This document shows, in pieces, positions 1 to 13,978 of a stretch of DNA of 64,000 nucleotides. Positions within the stretch are counted from its first letter, which is position 1; the number at the start of each line of letters is the position of its first letter. The DNA is from Pseudovirgaria hyperparasitica (lineage: Eukaryota; Ascomycota; Dothideomycetes; Acrospermales; Acrospermaceae): contig NW_022985579.1 of the NCBI RefSeq assembly GCF_010093815.1, positions 1 through 64,000 on the forward strand. Reading direction: 5' to 3'. Position numbers and translations under genes: made by a program. The notes beneath the pieces are model-generated. The model made no database searches. It was given only the letters and a program-made list of their open reading frames with translations, and was not told the origin of the DNA.

Positions 1-1205
1 AAGGATCTAGAATGTATAAGGAGGAATATATAAGGAACGGTCTCTCTATGTATTTAGTTCTCTCTCTATCTAGTCTTTACTTTAAGAATTATACTATATT
101 CTTATTATCTTTAAGCTATACTCCGCCGATCCGTTTATTATATAATAGTCTATTACGGCTAGATCCTATTATATAACTCTAATTAGATATATATTCCTTA
201 TATAAGGAATATTATATATCTATTTATACCTGCCCTTTTCACAATAGTAAGGTTAGTAGATTAGTATTAAGGTAATTTAGACGAGTCAATCGCTAACGTA
301 ATATATTAGTATATTTTATACTAATATAGTAGGTTTTCATCTACTTTAATACTAAGCTCTTTATTTTAAGTAAGTAAGAGGATATAGATAGTAGAGATTA
401 CTTTTTTATAGTCCTTCTAGAATTATTTATCGTTAACTAGCTATACTAGGTTCTATTATAGTAGGTATATACGCTAGCCAGCTGTTTTCTAGATAAAGTC
501 TAGTTTCGGGTTATATTTTTTAAGCTATAGTATACTAAGGATTATATTAAAGGGACTATCTACTACGATAAAGGTTAAGTAGTAGGGTTTCTACTTCCCT
601 CCGCTATCCTAGATACTATATTTAATAATATAGATACCCTATAATTTAATAGGGCTATCGATACTATAGAAGGTAGTATCTATTAGTACTTAGATATTAA
701 TATTAAGTTCTCGTGCTTATTAAGTTAATATAACGTTAGTAGCTAAGCCGCTATTAAGTATTACGGTCTAATATTATCTATAAGGGATCTTAATAGACCT
801 AGCCTATAGTTTAATATACTAGTTAGCTAGTTATCCCTCTATTTTAGTTACGCCTATAAGTTATAAGGGTTTCTTATAGATAGTTAGTTTTTTATATCGT
901 GTACTAGATAGTTAGGCACGATGTATTCTAGCTACTAGTACTTATAGTATATAACTAACTTAGTATCTATAATAATAATAATAATATTAGTAAACTAGGT
1001 AGAGTACCACTCTATAGGCGCATGCCTCCTCTAGTCTAAGCTACTATATAAGAAGAAACCTACGAATAGGAAAAACTCCCTTATATCTATAACTACGCTC
1101 TATCTATCCTCTCGTTCTTTATATATATATAGCCCTAGGGGCTACCTATAGGCCTATAGCCTATATTATAATGGTTTACCCTTAGGTAGCACGTATAGGT
1201 GCGGA

Positions 1206-1240
1206 GATTATTAGTTAAGGGCTGCCCTTAACTAATAATC
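1206..1240. repeat. Dispersed perfect palindrome, copy 1
   Basis: Perfect inverted repeat with 16-bp arms GATTATTAGTTAAGGG (1206-1221 and complement at 1225-1240) around the 3-nt centre CTG. GCGG stands on both sides, offset by one base on the left, a possible short target duplication. Same palindrome as at 19151 and 26453. Confidence 0.9.
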
Positions 1241-1251
1241 GCGGTTCTCCC

Positions 1252-1314
1252 AGGGTTCTTCCGACGTATACCGGGGTTCTTCTAGTATATATCGGGCTTC
1301 TTCCGGCATATATA
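1252..1314. repeat. Three tandem 21-bp imperfect repeats
   Basis: The motif TTCTTC recurs at 1256, 1277 and 1298, exactly 21 bp apart. Each copy is preceded by GGG or GGGC and followed by a TA-rich tail (TATAC/TATAT). The array begins 12 bp after the palindrome at 1206-1240. Confidence 0.75.
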
Positions 1315-3000
1315 CGCGGGTCCACTAGAACTAGGGGAGAGGAAGGTATATGAGCATCCATTAGGCGACGTCCTTAGGGTACTTATTAAGCTATCGCGTG
1401 ATATCGGAGGTCCTTATTATACGGACGAGGGCTTGTCTTAGGACTTAGTATCTATATTAGTATTTAGTAGTTTCTCTAAGCGGTACTTAGGTGCTATATA
1501 GTCTATTCTACTATAGATATAGTAGGTAACTTTAGGTCGTTTATATAAATCGTTTCTCGCGTCTTAATATATTAACTAGTAGAAAGATCCGCGGTACGGG
1601 CCTCGTCTTCTTAAGTTTATAGAGTAGTAGTATCTATAAGGTGTTCCGCGCGATCTATTACTAAACTAGTTCTCTTTAGATAATTTCGTATTAGATTAGA
1701 TTAATAGAGATAGTTATACGTCTATATGGCGTTAGTTATTTATTATATACTAATATTATTCTACGAGATTCGCGAGTGCCTAAAGGTTAGTAGAGATAGA
1801 TATTATAAGGTTAATACATTCCTTTACGCTCGGGTTAAGAGACCTTTTAAAGTTATTATATTATTAAACTATATAATCTTCCTTAGCTTCTCTCTAAAGA
1901 GATTAGAGATATTTAAGAAGTTATAATAGGGATTATCTCTCCCGCTATTAAGTCTTAAAGATATAGCTCTAAGGCTATTTACGTCGCTTAGCTCTATTGC
2001 TAAAGTATTAAAGAAGAAATTTAGTAAACGTGTCCTAGTTATATACATCCTTAGGGTATTTAATTTAATATACTATCTAACGTTTAGATGGTATTAGGTC
2101 TAGGTAGTTCTATATAAATCTAATCTTATTACTATCGTTTATAGATAGGTAGAAGAATCGGCTATACTAGTAAGCCTATTTATAAAAGCTTCTTCTAGTT
2201 TTACCGTTAAAGTAAGGTAGTTTCTTAGGCTAAGGTAACTAGGATAGTAATAGACTTAGTTAGACTATTTCGGCTTAAGTTAGTCTATATTAGTATAGGT
2301 TAGTTACTACTAGAACTAAAGCGTATAGTACGGCTTTAAGTCTAGCGGTTTATTCTTATACTTTATCGAGTTCGCGAAGTTACTACTTAAGCTAAGTCTA
2401 ATACTACCTTTCCGTGTATAGCTTAGTATATACGTTATTATAAGGCGTGGTTAATATTAGTCGGTTCTAATGAATTAGTTCGTTAATATTAATAGAGTCT
2501 AGTCTTAGGGTAAGAATAGGTCTAGTATAGTATAAACTAGACCGCGATAGAGTATAATAGACTCCTTCCTTATTATCTAGGTAGTCTTCTATAGTTATAT
2601 AGAATACTATACTAGTTATTAGTATAATAGTCTATAGAGTATACTTATTAGTAGAGGTGGTTATAGGGAGACTATTCTCCTTATTTAGATTTAGAGAGAG
2701 TCTCTCGTAGAAGGTTATACTACGGGTATTATAGTATATAGTAGAAGCTATCTCTATAAGCTACTATCGTGCTATATAGGGAGGAATTAAAATATAATAA
2801 GTAAAGACGTAGGATAATAGTCTAATAGTTCATAGAGGGATATAGAAATATATTTATAGAGTAGTCTTACTCTTATACGAGGTTGATTCCTAACGAGTAG
2901 GAATCGGTTTATATAGTCTACTTATATAGTAACCTTGCTTAACCTAGCTAACTTAACCTAGCTCTGGCCACTACGTAGCTACATAGATTAGAATAGTCTA

Positions 3001-3578
3001 TATAGATCTATTATAGTTCCCGTTCTAACATATATATTCTATAGTATATAGAACTATAATATATATAATATAGATAAGACTAGCTTCTAAATTAGCATTA
3101 GAGATTTATAGAAGGTAATTACTATAAAGAAGTATCTAGTTACTCTTAGTACTAAAATAAATCGCGACTATATAACGTCTATTAAATATATTTTAGTAGA
3201 TAGCTATATACTTCCTCCTTTACTTATTATAAAGGAAGTTATAGTATAAGAGAAATAGATAAGTAGAGAGATAGGCCTACTAGATAACTATAAAGTAGTC
3301 TACTCGGAAAGTAGTTATATAAATAACTAGCTAGCCCTATTATAGATTTAATACTTTAATAAATATATAAAATCTTATATACTTAGCGTCTATTAACTTA
3401 TTATACTAGATAGAGTAGTATTCTATTTAACTATTAAATTTATTAAGTACTATAATAAGAATTAAATACTTCTCTTTAGACTACTATCTTATAGTAGTTA
3501 TATATTATAGCTACTTAACGTTAACTATTTTTAGACGTATAAATACTATTATATAATAGGTATTAAGATAGCTATACG
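3001..3578 (+). mobile_element. pogo/Fot1-like DNA transposon fossil, catalytic part
   Basis: Read on the plus strand this piece resembles the catalytic core of a Tc1/mariner-superfamily pogo/Fot1 transposase (DDE_1 type). The first catalytic region (NID-T-SF, normally MDETGF) lies at 3067-3087, the second near 3400-3410, and the segment that normally reads LQPLDVGVF near 3505-3525. Stops and altered catalytic positions are frequent, so it is dead. The N-terminal helix-turn-helix part is not recognisable upstream of about 3000. The reading continues at 29966 on the far side of element A, showing that A inserted into this transposon. Family call is from motif order; ends and terminal inverted repeats were not found. 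Confidence 0.6.
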
Positions 3579-3806
3579 TGTTAGAACTTAGCTTTAGATA
3601 TAATCTAATCCGTACGTACCTTAGCTAATAGAGTTAGAAGATAGTATAAAGGGCGGTAAATAGTTACGTACTAGATAGATTGGCGTCCCTTTATATATAT
3701 ACTCTTAGATTTCTACTAAAAGGGTTTAGTAGTAATTTGTTCTATAATAGAATATACCCTATTATTCTATCTAACTATACTACTATCTAATAACCCTATT
3801 CTTATA
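3579..3806 (+). repeat. 5' LTR of element A (228 bp)
   Basis: Starts TGTTAG and ends TTCTTATA. It matches, in the same orientation, 29581-29965 minus its insert, and in reverse orientation 6596-6823 and 13751-13978. All four copies share the same 228-bp frame. Confidence 0.9.
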
Positions 3807-6595
3807 TTTAAATTACTCTCTATATAGTACTATAGTTAAGATAGTCTAACTAGAACTAAGAAGGTTAACACGATCTACTATAGAGATAAGTAATACTATA
3901 TTAAATAATAGGGATCCTCTATAATTAGTATTAATTCTAGCTATTTCTAATTAAGAAGTAGAGATATTAGACTAAATTACGGAACTTTCTAATAAAGAAA
4001 TAGTAGATATACTAAGTAACTTCTAATAATATAAAGCTAGATAATAAGTTATGGCGGAGCTATATAAGGTATTATAATAAACTATTACTAAACTTTAGAA
4101 ATATATCGCGAATTAGGCTTAAGAGATTTAAACTCTTAAAGAGTAGATAGAACGTACGAAACTCCTTATAAAGAGATAAGAACTTAAGGAGTCTCTTAAA
4201 GAACTACGCTAAATAATAGTAGGTAGACGACTTTCTATACTAGTTTAGGCGGAATTAGTTTACCTACTATTAGAGTTATAATAATCTACTATACTCCCGG
4301 CCGCTTCGTTACTAATTTACTCTACTTCTTCCCTAGATATACTAAAATCTAAAGACCTAACTATATTTATAGAGAAGAACTAAAAGGAGTAGAAAGACTA
4401 GAAGAGAGACTATAAAAAGTACTTCCTTAATAACCCTCTACTCTTTTCTACTAAAGTATAATATATTTTATTTAGAGAATAATATCTAGACTTATAATTC
4501 CGCGATTAATAGAATAGATAGAAGGAAGTATAGCTACTATCTACGATAACCTAGGAATATTTAGCTATATTTATATTAAATACCCTCGAAATAGATAGAG
4601 AACGTAAAAGAAAGATACTATCTAAGTTAAGAAGCGTAGTATAACGACTAAAATAGATATCTACTTAACTACTATAATACCTCTAAAACCTATAGAATAA
4701 TATCCCTATACTATAGGAAAATATTTATATATTCTAGTTTCGCGAAGTACTACTTCCGTTAATCTATAAAAGACTAGAAATAGTATTATTAAGTTTTAAC
4801 TATCTATATAAATTAGAGAAGAAAGCTAATAAATACTACTATATCCTTAAGGAACGCGGCTCTCTAGGTAAAACCGACGAACCCTATACGGGTTAGAAAT
4901 AAGGTTAATTAAATATATTCGATTAAGAGTAACCTTACTATAATTAGTACTAGAAGAGCGTAAATTAGAGTAGAAACGCGTTAAGAGGATACTAAAATAA
5001 TTAAGGCGGTACTTCTTAACGTAGAAAAGGATAAGATATAGACTTAAATATAACGTCTATTATAAAATAGTAGAATTATAGTATACTTCGTTACTATAAG
5101 TATAGAGAAATAGAATATATTTTACCTAACTATAAGAATCTAAAAAAAGAGTAGACTAGTATACGAGACCTAACTATATTCTTAGCTAAATTATATATAC
5201 TTAGGAGGAGCTATAGCGCCTTCTAGTAAGTAAAGACCTAATATTACTAAAAGTATTATTATCTATAGTAAATAGTAATAAAACTATATAGGCCCTTATA
5301 GATACTAGTATAGAAGATAACTATATTTTATTAATTCTTATAAAGGAGTATAGACTATTATACGATCTTAGTAAAGTTAGCTAAACTATTATAGTTAATA
5401 GATATAAAGTTAGAACTTTAGGTAAAGCTATAATAAATTATAAAGTTCATGACTTAAAGATAATAAAATAGTAGATATCTAATAAATTTATTATAGCTAA
5501 TATTAGCTAATAGAATATAATTCTAGGGATACCTTAGCTTAGACGTCTAAACCCTATTCTTAATTTTTAGAAGGAGATATTAACGTTCTAATAATACTAT
5601 AGTAAATTATACTAGTAAGTCGTAACTATTAGTAAGGAGGCATAGAACCTTACTATACGGACCCGATCGTCGTCGATCTATCTTATATTCTTATTAATTA
5701 TTAATAAAGATAAGGATAATAGTAATAATCAGGGCGAAGACACGCTACCTAACGTATATTCATAGTATACGGATATATTTTTAGTAGAAGATATATTACT
5801 TCTCTCTAATTATAGACTATATAAGCTAAAGATTAAGCTTAAAGAGGGAGTAGACGTCTCTTATAGTCTACTTTACCTACTTTTAAGACTAGAACTTAAA
5901 GTTCTTTATAAATATATTAAAGAATACCTTAGAAGAGACTAGATACGTTATAGTATATTATTAGCTAGTATATCTATTCTCTTTATAAAGAAGAAAGATA
6001 GAAGTTTATATCTATATATTAACTATTAGATACTAAATATAGTAACTAAGAAGAATCGTTATCTATTACTACTAGTTAGTAAATCTTTAGACTAATTAAT
6101 AAAGGTAAAGTACTTTACGAAGCTAGATTTACGAGATATATATTACTAGCTTTAAATTCGTTATAGAGATAAGTAGAAAACTATATTTTAGACTAGATAT
6201 AGTTATTTTAAGTATACTATCATACCGTTTAGGCTAATAAATATACTAGGAGTATTTTAAGAATATATTAATACTATACTTATAGAATTACTTAACGTGA
6301 TTTACGTAGTTTATCTTAATAATATACTAATTTACTCTAATAGTATATAGAATTATAAAGAATATATAAAATTAGTACTAAATTATCTAAGATAGTATAA
6401 ACTCTATATAAAATTATCTAAATATAAATTTTACTAATAAGAAGTTAGGTTTCTTAGCTTTATTATAATATATAGCGGTCTAAAAATGGAGCTAGACCGT
6501 GTAAAGACTATTATAGAATAGCTAGAACCTACTACTATATATTAAATTAGAATATTTATAGATTTTATAAACTATTATCGTAAATTTATTATACG

Positions 6596-6823
6596 TGTAA
6601 GAATAGGGTTATTAGATAGTAGTATAGTTAGATGGAACAATAGGGTGTATTCTATTATAGAACGAATTACTACCGAACCCTTTCGGTAGGAATCCGAGAG
6701 TATATACATAAAGGGACGCCGATCTATCTAGCACGTGACTATTTACCGCCCTTTACGTTACCTCCTAACCCTATTAGCTAAGGTACGTATAGGTCGGGTC
6801 CTACCTAAGGCTAAGTCCTAATA
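6596..6823 (-). repeat. 3' LTR of element B (228 bp)
   Basis: Starts TGTAAGAATAGGG on the plus strand and ends CTAATA. The polypurine-type tract of the element lies just inside it (complement of 6824-6836). About eleven differences from the partner LTR at 13751, all transitions, so the divergence reflects RIP rather than clock-like age. Confidence 0.9.
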
Positions 6824-9800
6824 ATTATCCCTTCCCTCTAGGAAGCTACCCTTAGCGACCTAGATTATTATCTATCTCTATATCCCCATCCTAAGTCTTA
6901 TAAGACCTTAGTCGTTCTCTACGCTTCGTCTTAGATACTTACCGATATTCGCTAATCTAAGATTTATATAAGCGTTTTTCTAATAAACTAGATTTTATCT
7001 ATCTTAACTTCTTATATAGGTGAGATTACCTAATTAGGCCTAGCGTATCACGTAATATAATTAGATAAGCCCGGGTACTACCTATATTAAAATCTTTTCT
7101 TAGAAATATTCCTTTCTTTAAAAAACTTCTTAACTCTTTATAGAGTTTTTTAGATTATTAGGTATATTACCCGATCCTTATAGATATAGATTTATATAGA
7201 TTTACTATAATTTAGTACGATTTACATAATTTACTAATTTTTATACCGTCCTTAGCTAGTAATAACATAATTCGTAATAATCTATATAAATTAATAATAA
7301 TCTTAATATAGTTTCCTGAAATCTCGACGCTCTAAAGTAATTAGCGCGGAAACAGGCGCCTTCGAATAATCTCTATCTCGTATACGTTACTAATATGTCG
7401 AAAGCTATTAATCTACCCTAACCTAGGCCGGGCTCTAATAATCTAGCTATATATTATTATAGTTATCGCTTTCCGTTATATATTACTCACGGTAGTACTA
7501 AATCTATAATATACGGTACTTATATAACTAAGAAGCGTTATTACTTATAGGTATTTAAGTAAGTTCAAAGAACTTTATATAGATTTACTTATATTAGTAT
7601 AGATTACTACTAGACCTCTAGTAACCCCTACTAATAAGGAGCGTGGTACTACTAATCGTAATACCTTAGAGAAGGCTTTCTATAAGCTATATATCTAAGG
7701 TAAGGGTTACGCCTAGGAGTACGATTCTAATAAGATCCGTAAGGATTTATCGGAATCTACTATAGCTATTATTACCGCGATTACTAGGTAATATCGTTTT
7801 TCTTAAATTATTATAGATTCTTACTAATATATATTAATCTCTATAATAGTACTAAAATCTCTACTACTTCGGACTTCTTTCTATATACTAGTAATATTAA
7901 AATTCCTAGAAAAGGTTCTAGTAAAAAGGCTAAGGTTCCTTTCTTACGTATACTAAAGAGCCGTAAATTTAGGGAAGATAGCTCTAATCTAGAAGTTTCT
8001 ATACTAAAGGTATATAGTTCTATACCGATCGTTAAATCTTTTTACTAATTTATATAATTCTTAGCGTGCCCGCGCTAGTCCATCCCTCTCCATCCCAGGT
8101 CCCGCCACTCCATAGATTTCTATAGAAGAGTTTATAGCTATAAGGCGCGCTATATAGAATTTATAGCGTCAGAACGAAAGGCTAGAGACTTATATTATAA
8201 AGCTCTATACTATACTAAATAAGAACTAGCGGAAGGAATTAGATGTAACTATCGCGGTAATTAGTACTTCTACTCCTACTCCGACTTAATTAGTTTAGAT
8301 CTATACTAATCGGTACTAATATATCTCTTTTATCTAGCGTTTTTAGTTTTTCGGTTTTAATTTTAAAGCGATCTTACGTCTTCTAGATAGATTAGTACGA
8401 GTTTATATAGATCTATATAGATCTTTATATTTTCTTTTAGCTTTCTTAATTTCATCTTTCTTTAATAATAACTTCTTTAATCTCTTTAGTAATCTATACT
8501 AATCTATACCGATCGGCACCGATTTCTAATGTCTATTTCTCTTAGTAAATCATTTTTCTAAGTCTCTTTTTTAGTTAAATTTTTAAAGTTCTAAGTTTAA
8601 ACTTTCTAAGGAAGTTCCTTAATTCCTTAGAATGTTTTAAAGATCTATATCTCTTTTATCTTCTTCCTTTTAGGCGGCCGTTCTCGGCGCCGAACTATAC
8701 TAAAAAACGTCGAATTACCGTACTTTAGTATAATTCTCTACGATTCCGCGGCTTCCTTTACTAATTACTACTTATATACTAATATTACTACTTTACTAAT
8801 GTTTATTATAGGTTCCTAAGTGTCTTCGTTAGGATTATATCCTTTCTAATAAATCTTATATAGCCACGTGCCATCTTCGGCGCGTTACTAGCTAAGTATC
8901 TACTTAACTTCGTAGATATCTATACCTTCTTACGTAACTACTTTATATAGTATCTATTCGGAACGATCCGGTAATAATAAGGCATAAAATAGCTTAAGAA
9001 GCGTAATATAGAATATATTATATATCTTTAATATAGGAGGGAGTTATAACTCGTACGCCTGGTTATTAATTACATAAGTAATCTTATATAGACCTATTAT
9101 CGTATAGTTAAGCTTCTTCTTTGGCCTAATACTATGAATATTCTTGCTATTTAGTAAAACTTTATCCCTAACATTAAAGATTATAGGTTTTCTACCCTTA
9201 TTATAGTGCGATTTACTATAATTTATAGTATCTTATAGTAACTTTATAACGCTTCTTTGCGTTTAGAATAGTTCTATAGTAATTTCTATTACTTTAACGT
9301 TAGGTTATTCTACTTTAAACTAAGTCTCTAAGAACTACGTATTATGGTTCCGACCGAAGTTTACTTTGAACGGACTTACGTAGGTTAATACATGTCGGCT
9401 ATTATTATACGTGAATTCCGCGACATAGACTAACCTTACCTAGTTATTCTACTTATAGTTATAATATACGCGTAAATACACCTCGACTATCTAATTCTAC
9501 CGCTCCGTCTACCTATCTATTTATAGATAGAATATAGTACTAAGTTTCCGCTTAATTTCTAGCGTATAGTAGAAATCCTTCTAAAATTTAGACGTTATCT
9601 ACAGACCTCTATCCGAAACTATACTATTTAGTATACTATAGAGCCGGACTACGTCACGGAGTAGTATATCTATAAGATCCGGTGCTTAGATCGTCTTCCT
9701 TATAGGGATATAGTATAATATCTTTATAAATCTATCTAGAACTACGAGTAAACTATTATAAATATATCTAGAATACTTACTTAGGGGTAGATCTATAATG

Positions 9801-12800
9801 AAATCCATCGATAATTCCTTCTATACCTTCTTTAGCATAGGTAATGGCCTTAATTCGCTATATAGTAAGTGTCTATATACTTTCGTATACTAGTAAACGT
9901 TATACGTTTTTATGTAGTCTTTTATATATTTATAAAGACCCGGCTAGTCGTACGTCCTTCGGATTAAATTAACCGTCCTTATAATGCTAAAGTACTCTAC
10001 TAACGCGTAATTATACTATTCCCTTAAAATATCGATTCGTAAGCCGCCTTCTAGCATGTAGAGTCGGCCTTAGAAGTAGATCGCGTCTAATTATCGTTTC
10101 TACCTTAATAACCACGGCGGATCTATAGCGCTTCCTTTTATACTTATAACTTTCTTTACTAATATATCGGAATTCTAGATAGATTTAATTAAGTCTTTAA
10201 GGGTTTTCTTAGTTTCTTAGATATTTATTTAGATTACTTAATACCCGCTCTAATTCCCGCGGAGAATCGCCGAAAGTGTCCTAGCTTCTAGTATTCTATT
10301 AGATAACTAGTCTTATAGTATCTAAAGTATAGTATAGTCTAAATTACACCGACTATCTACGTTATTCTATAACGATTTCTTATAATCTTCACGCCGCGAT
10401 AGAGGATTAGCTTTATTCTCTCTTCTAGCTTTATATAAGATTTTAAAGTTAAATATTCATATCCACTTAGCCTAACGTACTTATTAGCGATTAAGGACCT
10501 TAGTTAATATAAAGTAACGTAGATTTATATAATCTAATAATAATTCAATCTAATATGTAGAGTCTTCTAAATAATATCGTTATTACTTAAAACTCTTAAT
10601 AATTACGAGTAGTTCCTAGTCGTACGTGTTATAACGCGTCTCTATATCCGCCATTTTACGGGAAAAGAAAGTAACCGGGTGCTATTATACCTTGTCTTTC
10701 GTATCTTTATACGGTTAACTAATAATTCTAGTAATTATAAATTCTAACGCGTTAGTTTCGACCCGAATATACTTCTTAGAATTAAAATACCTAAGAATCG
10801 ACGTAGTTATAAAGTAATTCTTTAATGATCGGAACGTATCTCGCGCTTCCGGCGTTAACTATATCTTAACCGACTTAGCTTTACGCTATGCTCGCCCACC
10901 TATAGAGATTTTACCGCCATTCTCTATAAGTTTATTAAGTAGCGCTATAATTCGTAAGAAGCCTATAATGAATTTACGATAATAGTTTATGAAACCTATA
11001 AATATTCTAATTTAACGTATAGTAGTAGGTTCTAGCCATTCTATGATAGTCTTTACACGCTCCGGCTCTATTTTTAGGCCGCTATATGTTATAATAAAGC
11101 CGAGAAACCTAACTTCTTATTAGTGAAACTTATATTTAGATAATTTTATATAGAGTTTATACTACCTTAGACGATTTAGTACCAATTTCACGTATTCTTT
11201 ATAATCCTATATGCTATCGGAGTAAATTAGTATATTATTAAGATAAACTACGTAAATTACGTTAAGTAATCCTACGAGTATAGTATTAATATATCCTTAA
11301 AACGCTCCTGGCGTATTTATTAGCCCGAATGGTATAATAGTATACTTAAAATGACTATATCTAGTCCGAAATGCGGTTTTCTACTTATCTCCGCGACGAA
11401 TTTAAAGCCGGTAATATATATCTCGTAAATCTAGCTTCGTAAAGTACTTTACCTTTATTAATTAGTCTAAAGATTTACTAACTAGCGGTAATAGATGACG
11501 ATTCTTCTTAGTTACTATATTTAGTACCTAATAGTTAACGCATAGACGTAAACTTCCGTCTTTCTTCTTTACGAAGAGAATAGATACGCTAGCCGATGAC
11601 GTACTACGACGTATCTAGCCTCTTTTAAGGTATTCTTTAATATATTTACGAAGAACTTTAAGTTCTAGTCTTAAAAGTAGATAAAGTAGGCTATAAGGGA
11701 CGTCTACTCCCTCTTCGAGCTCGATCTTTAGCTTATACGGCCTGTGATTAGGGAGAAGTAACGTATCTTCTACCGAAAATATATCTATATACTATGAATA
11801 TACGTCGGGTAGCGTGTCTTCGCCCCGATTATTACTATCGTTCTTGTCTTTATTAATAATTAATAAGAATATAAGATAGATTAGCGACGATCGGGTCCGC
11901 ACGGCGAGGTTCCATGCCTCCTTACTAATAGTTATAACTTACTAGTATAATTTACCACGGTATTGTCGGAACGTTAATATCTCCTTCTAAAAATTAAGGA
12001 TAGGGTTTAGGCGTCTAAGCTAAGGCATCCCTAGAATTATATTCTATTAGCTAATATTAGCTATAATAAATTTATTAGACATCTACTATTTTATTATCTT
12101 TAAGTTATAAACTTCGTAATTCGTTATAGCTTTACCTAAAGTTCTAACTTCATGTCCATTAACTATAATAGTTCGGCTAACTTTACCAAGATCGTATAAT
12201 AATCTATACTCCTTTATAAGAATCGATGAAATATAGTTATCTTCTATACTAGTATCTACGAGGGCCTATATAGTTTTATTACTATTTACTATAGGTAACG
12301 ATACTTTTAGTAATATTAGGTCTTTACTCGCCGGAAGGCGCTACGGCTCCTCCTAAGTATATATAATTTAGCTAAGGACGCGGTTAGGTCTCGTATACTA
12401 GCCTATTCTTTTTTCGGATTCTTATAGTTAGGTAAAATATATTCTATTTCTCTATACTTATAGTAACGAAGTGTACTATAATCCTACTATTTTACGATAG
12501 GCGTTATATTTAAGCCTATACCTTATCCTTTTCTATGTTAAGAAGTACCGCCTTAATTATTTCGGTGTCCTCTTAACGCGTTTCTACCCTAATTTACGCT
12601 CTTCTAGCGCTAATCGCGGTAAGGTTACTCTTAATTAAACGTATTTAATCGACCTCGTTTCTAACCCGTATAGGGTTCGTCGGTTTTACCTAGAGAGCCG
12701 CGTTCCTTAAGGATATGGTAGTATTTATTAGCTTTCTCCTCTAATTCGTATAGATAGTTAAAACTTAATAATACTATTCCTAGTCTTTCGCGGATTAACG

Positions 12801-13750
12801 GAAGTAGTACTTTATAAAACTAGAATATACGAATATTTTCCTATAGCGTAGGGATATTATCCTATAGGTTTTAGAGGTATTATAGTAGTTAAGTAGATGT
12901 CTAGTTCGGTCGTTATGCCACGCTTCTTAACTTAGATAGTACCTTTCTTTCACGTTCTCTATCCGTTCCGAGGGTATTTAGTATAAATATAGCTAAATGT
13001 TCCTAGGTTATCGTAGATAGTAGCTATACTTCCTTCTATCTATCCTATTAATCACGGGATTATAAGTCTAGGTATCGTTCTCTAAACGAAATGCGTTATA
13101 CTTTAGTAGAAAAGAGTAGAGGGTTATTAAGGAAGTACTTTTCGTAGTCTCTCTTCTAGTCTTTCTACTCCTTTTAGTTCTTCCCTATAAATATAGTCGG
13201 GTCTTTAGATTTTAGTATACCTAGGGAAGAAGTAGGGTAAATCGGTAACGAAGCGGCCGGGTATACGGTAGATTATTATAACTCTAATAGTAGGTAAACT
13301 AATTCCGCCTGAATTAGTATAGGAAGTCGTCCACCTACTATCGTTCGGCGTAGTTCTTAAAGAGACTCCTTAAGTTCTCGTCTCTTTACGAGGAGTTTCG
13401 CGCGTTCTATCTATTCTTTAAGGGTTTAAATCTCTCGAGCCTAATTCGCGACGTATTCCTAAAGTTTAGTAATGGTTTATTATAACACCTCGCGTAGCTC
13501 CGCCACGACTCGTTATCTAGCTTTATATTATTAGAAGTTACTCGGCGTATCTACTATTTCTTCGTCTAAAAGCTCCGTGATTCGGTCTAATATTTCTACT
13601 TCTTAGTTAGAAACGGCCGGGATTAATACCGATTATAGAGGATCCCTATTATTTAATATAGTATTACTTATCCCTATAGTAGATCGTGTCGACCTTCTCG
13701 GTTCTAGTTAGACTATCTTAACTATAGTACTATATAGGGAGTAATTCGAA

Positions 13751-13978
13751 TATAAGAATAGGGTTATTAGATAGTAGTATAGTTAGATAGAATAATAGGG
13801 TATATTCTATTATAGAACGAATTACTACCGAACCCTTTCGGTAGGAATCCGAGAGTATATACATAAAGGGACGCCGATCTATCTAGTACGTAACTATTTA
13901 CCGCCCTTCACGTCACCTCCTAACCCTGTTAGCTAAGGTATATATAGGTCGGGTCCTACCTAAGGCTAAGTCCTAATA
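13751..13978 (-). repeat. 5' LTR of element B (228 bp)
   Basis: Same length and order as 6596-6823. Its outer end abuts the target duplication ATACG at 13979-13983. Confidence 0.9.

Larger units (their letters stand above)
1..3000. repeat. AT-rich RIP-altered repeat DNA, family not assigned
   Basis: The whole stretch is nearly devoid of CpA and TpG and very rich in TpA, and every frame is broken by TAG/TAA. This is the dinucleotide signature of repeat-induced point mutation. The longest open stretch (1726-1926) has no recognisable domain and is not called as a gene. Local structure includes a perfect palindrome (1206-1240), a 21-bp triplicate beside it (1252-1314) and a small hairpin (2885-2905, 8-bp arms). 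Remains of a retroelement or DNA transposon are likely, but I recognised no diagnostic domain, so family and ends are left open. Confidence 0.75.
6596..13978 (-). mobile_element. Element B: near full-length Ty3/Gypsy chromovirus fossil
   Basis: 7,383-bp element on the minus strand of the same family as A, bounded by 228-bp LTRs and a perfect 5-bp target duplication ATACG (6591-6595 and 13979-13983). Removing it restores continuity of A's reverse transcriptase region, which proves the nested order. Parts, read on the minus strand from 13750 downward: gag-like region, protease (about 12230-12290), reverse transcriptase (about 11000-11720), RNase H (about 10560-10810), integrase (about 9200-10350), chromodomain-like tail (about 8860-8990), then about 1.9 kb with no recognised domain to 6824. 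It keeps more CpA/TpG than A, so it is less RIP-altered, but it is still broken many times. Confidence 0.9.

Noticed and set aside
1726-1926. 66-codon open stretch in the AT-rich block
   Set aside because: Hydrophobic residues from TA-rich codons, no motif, surrounded by RIP-altered DNA; length is within chance.
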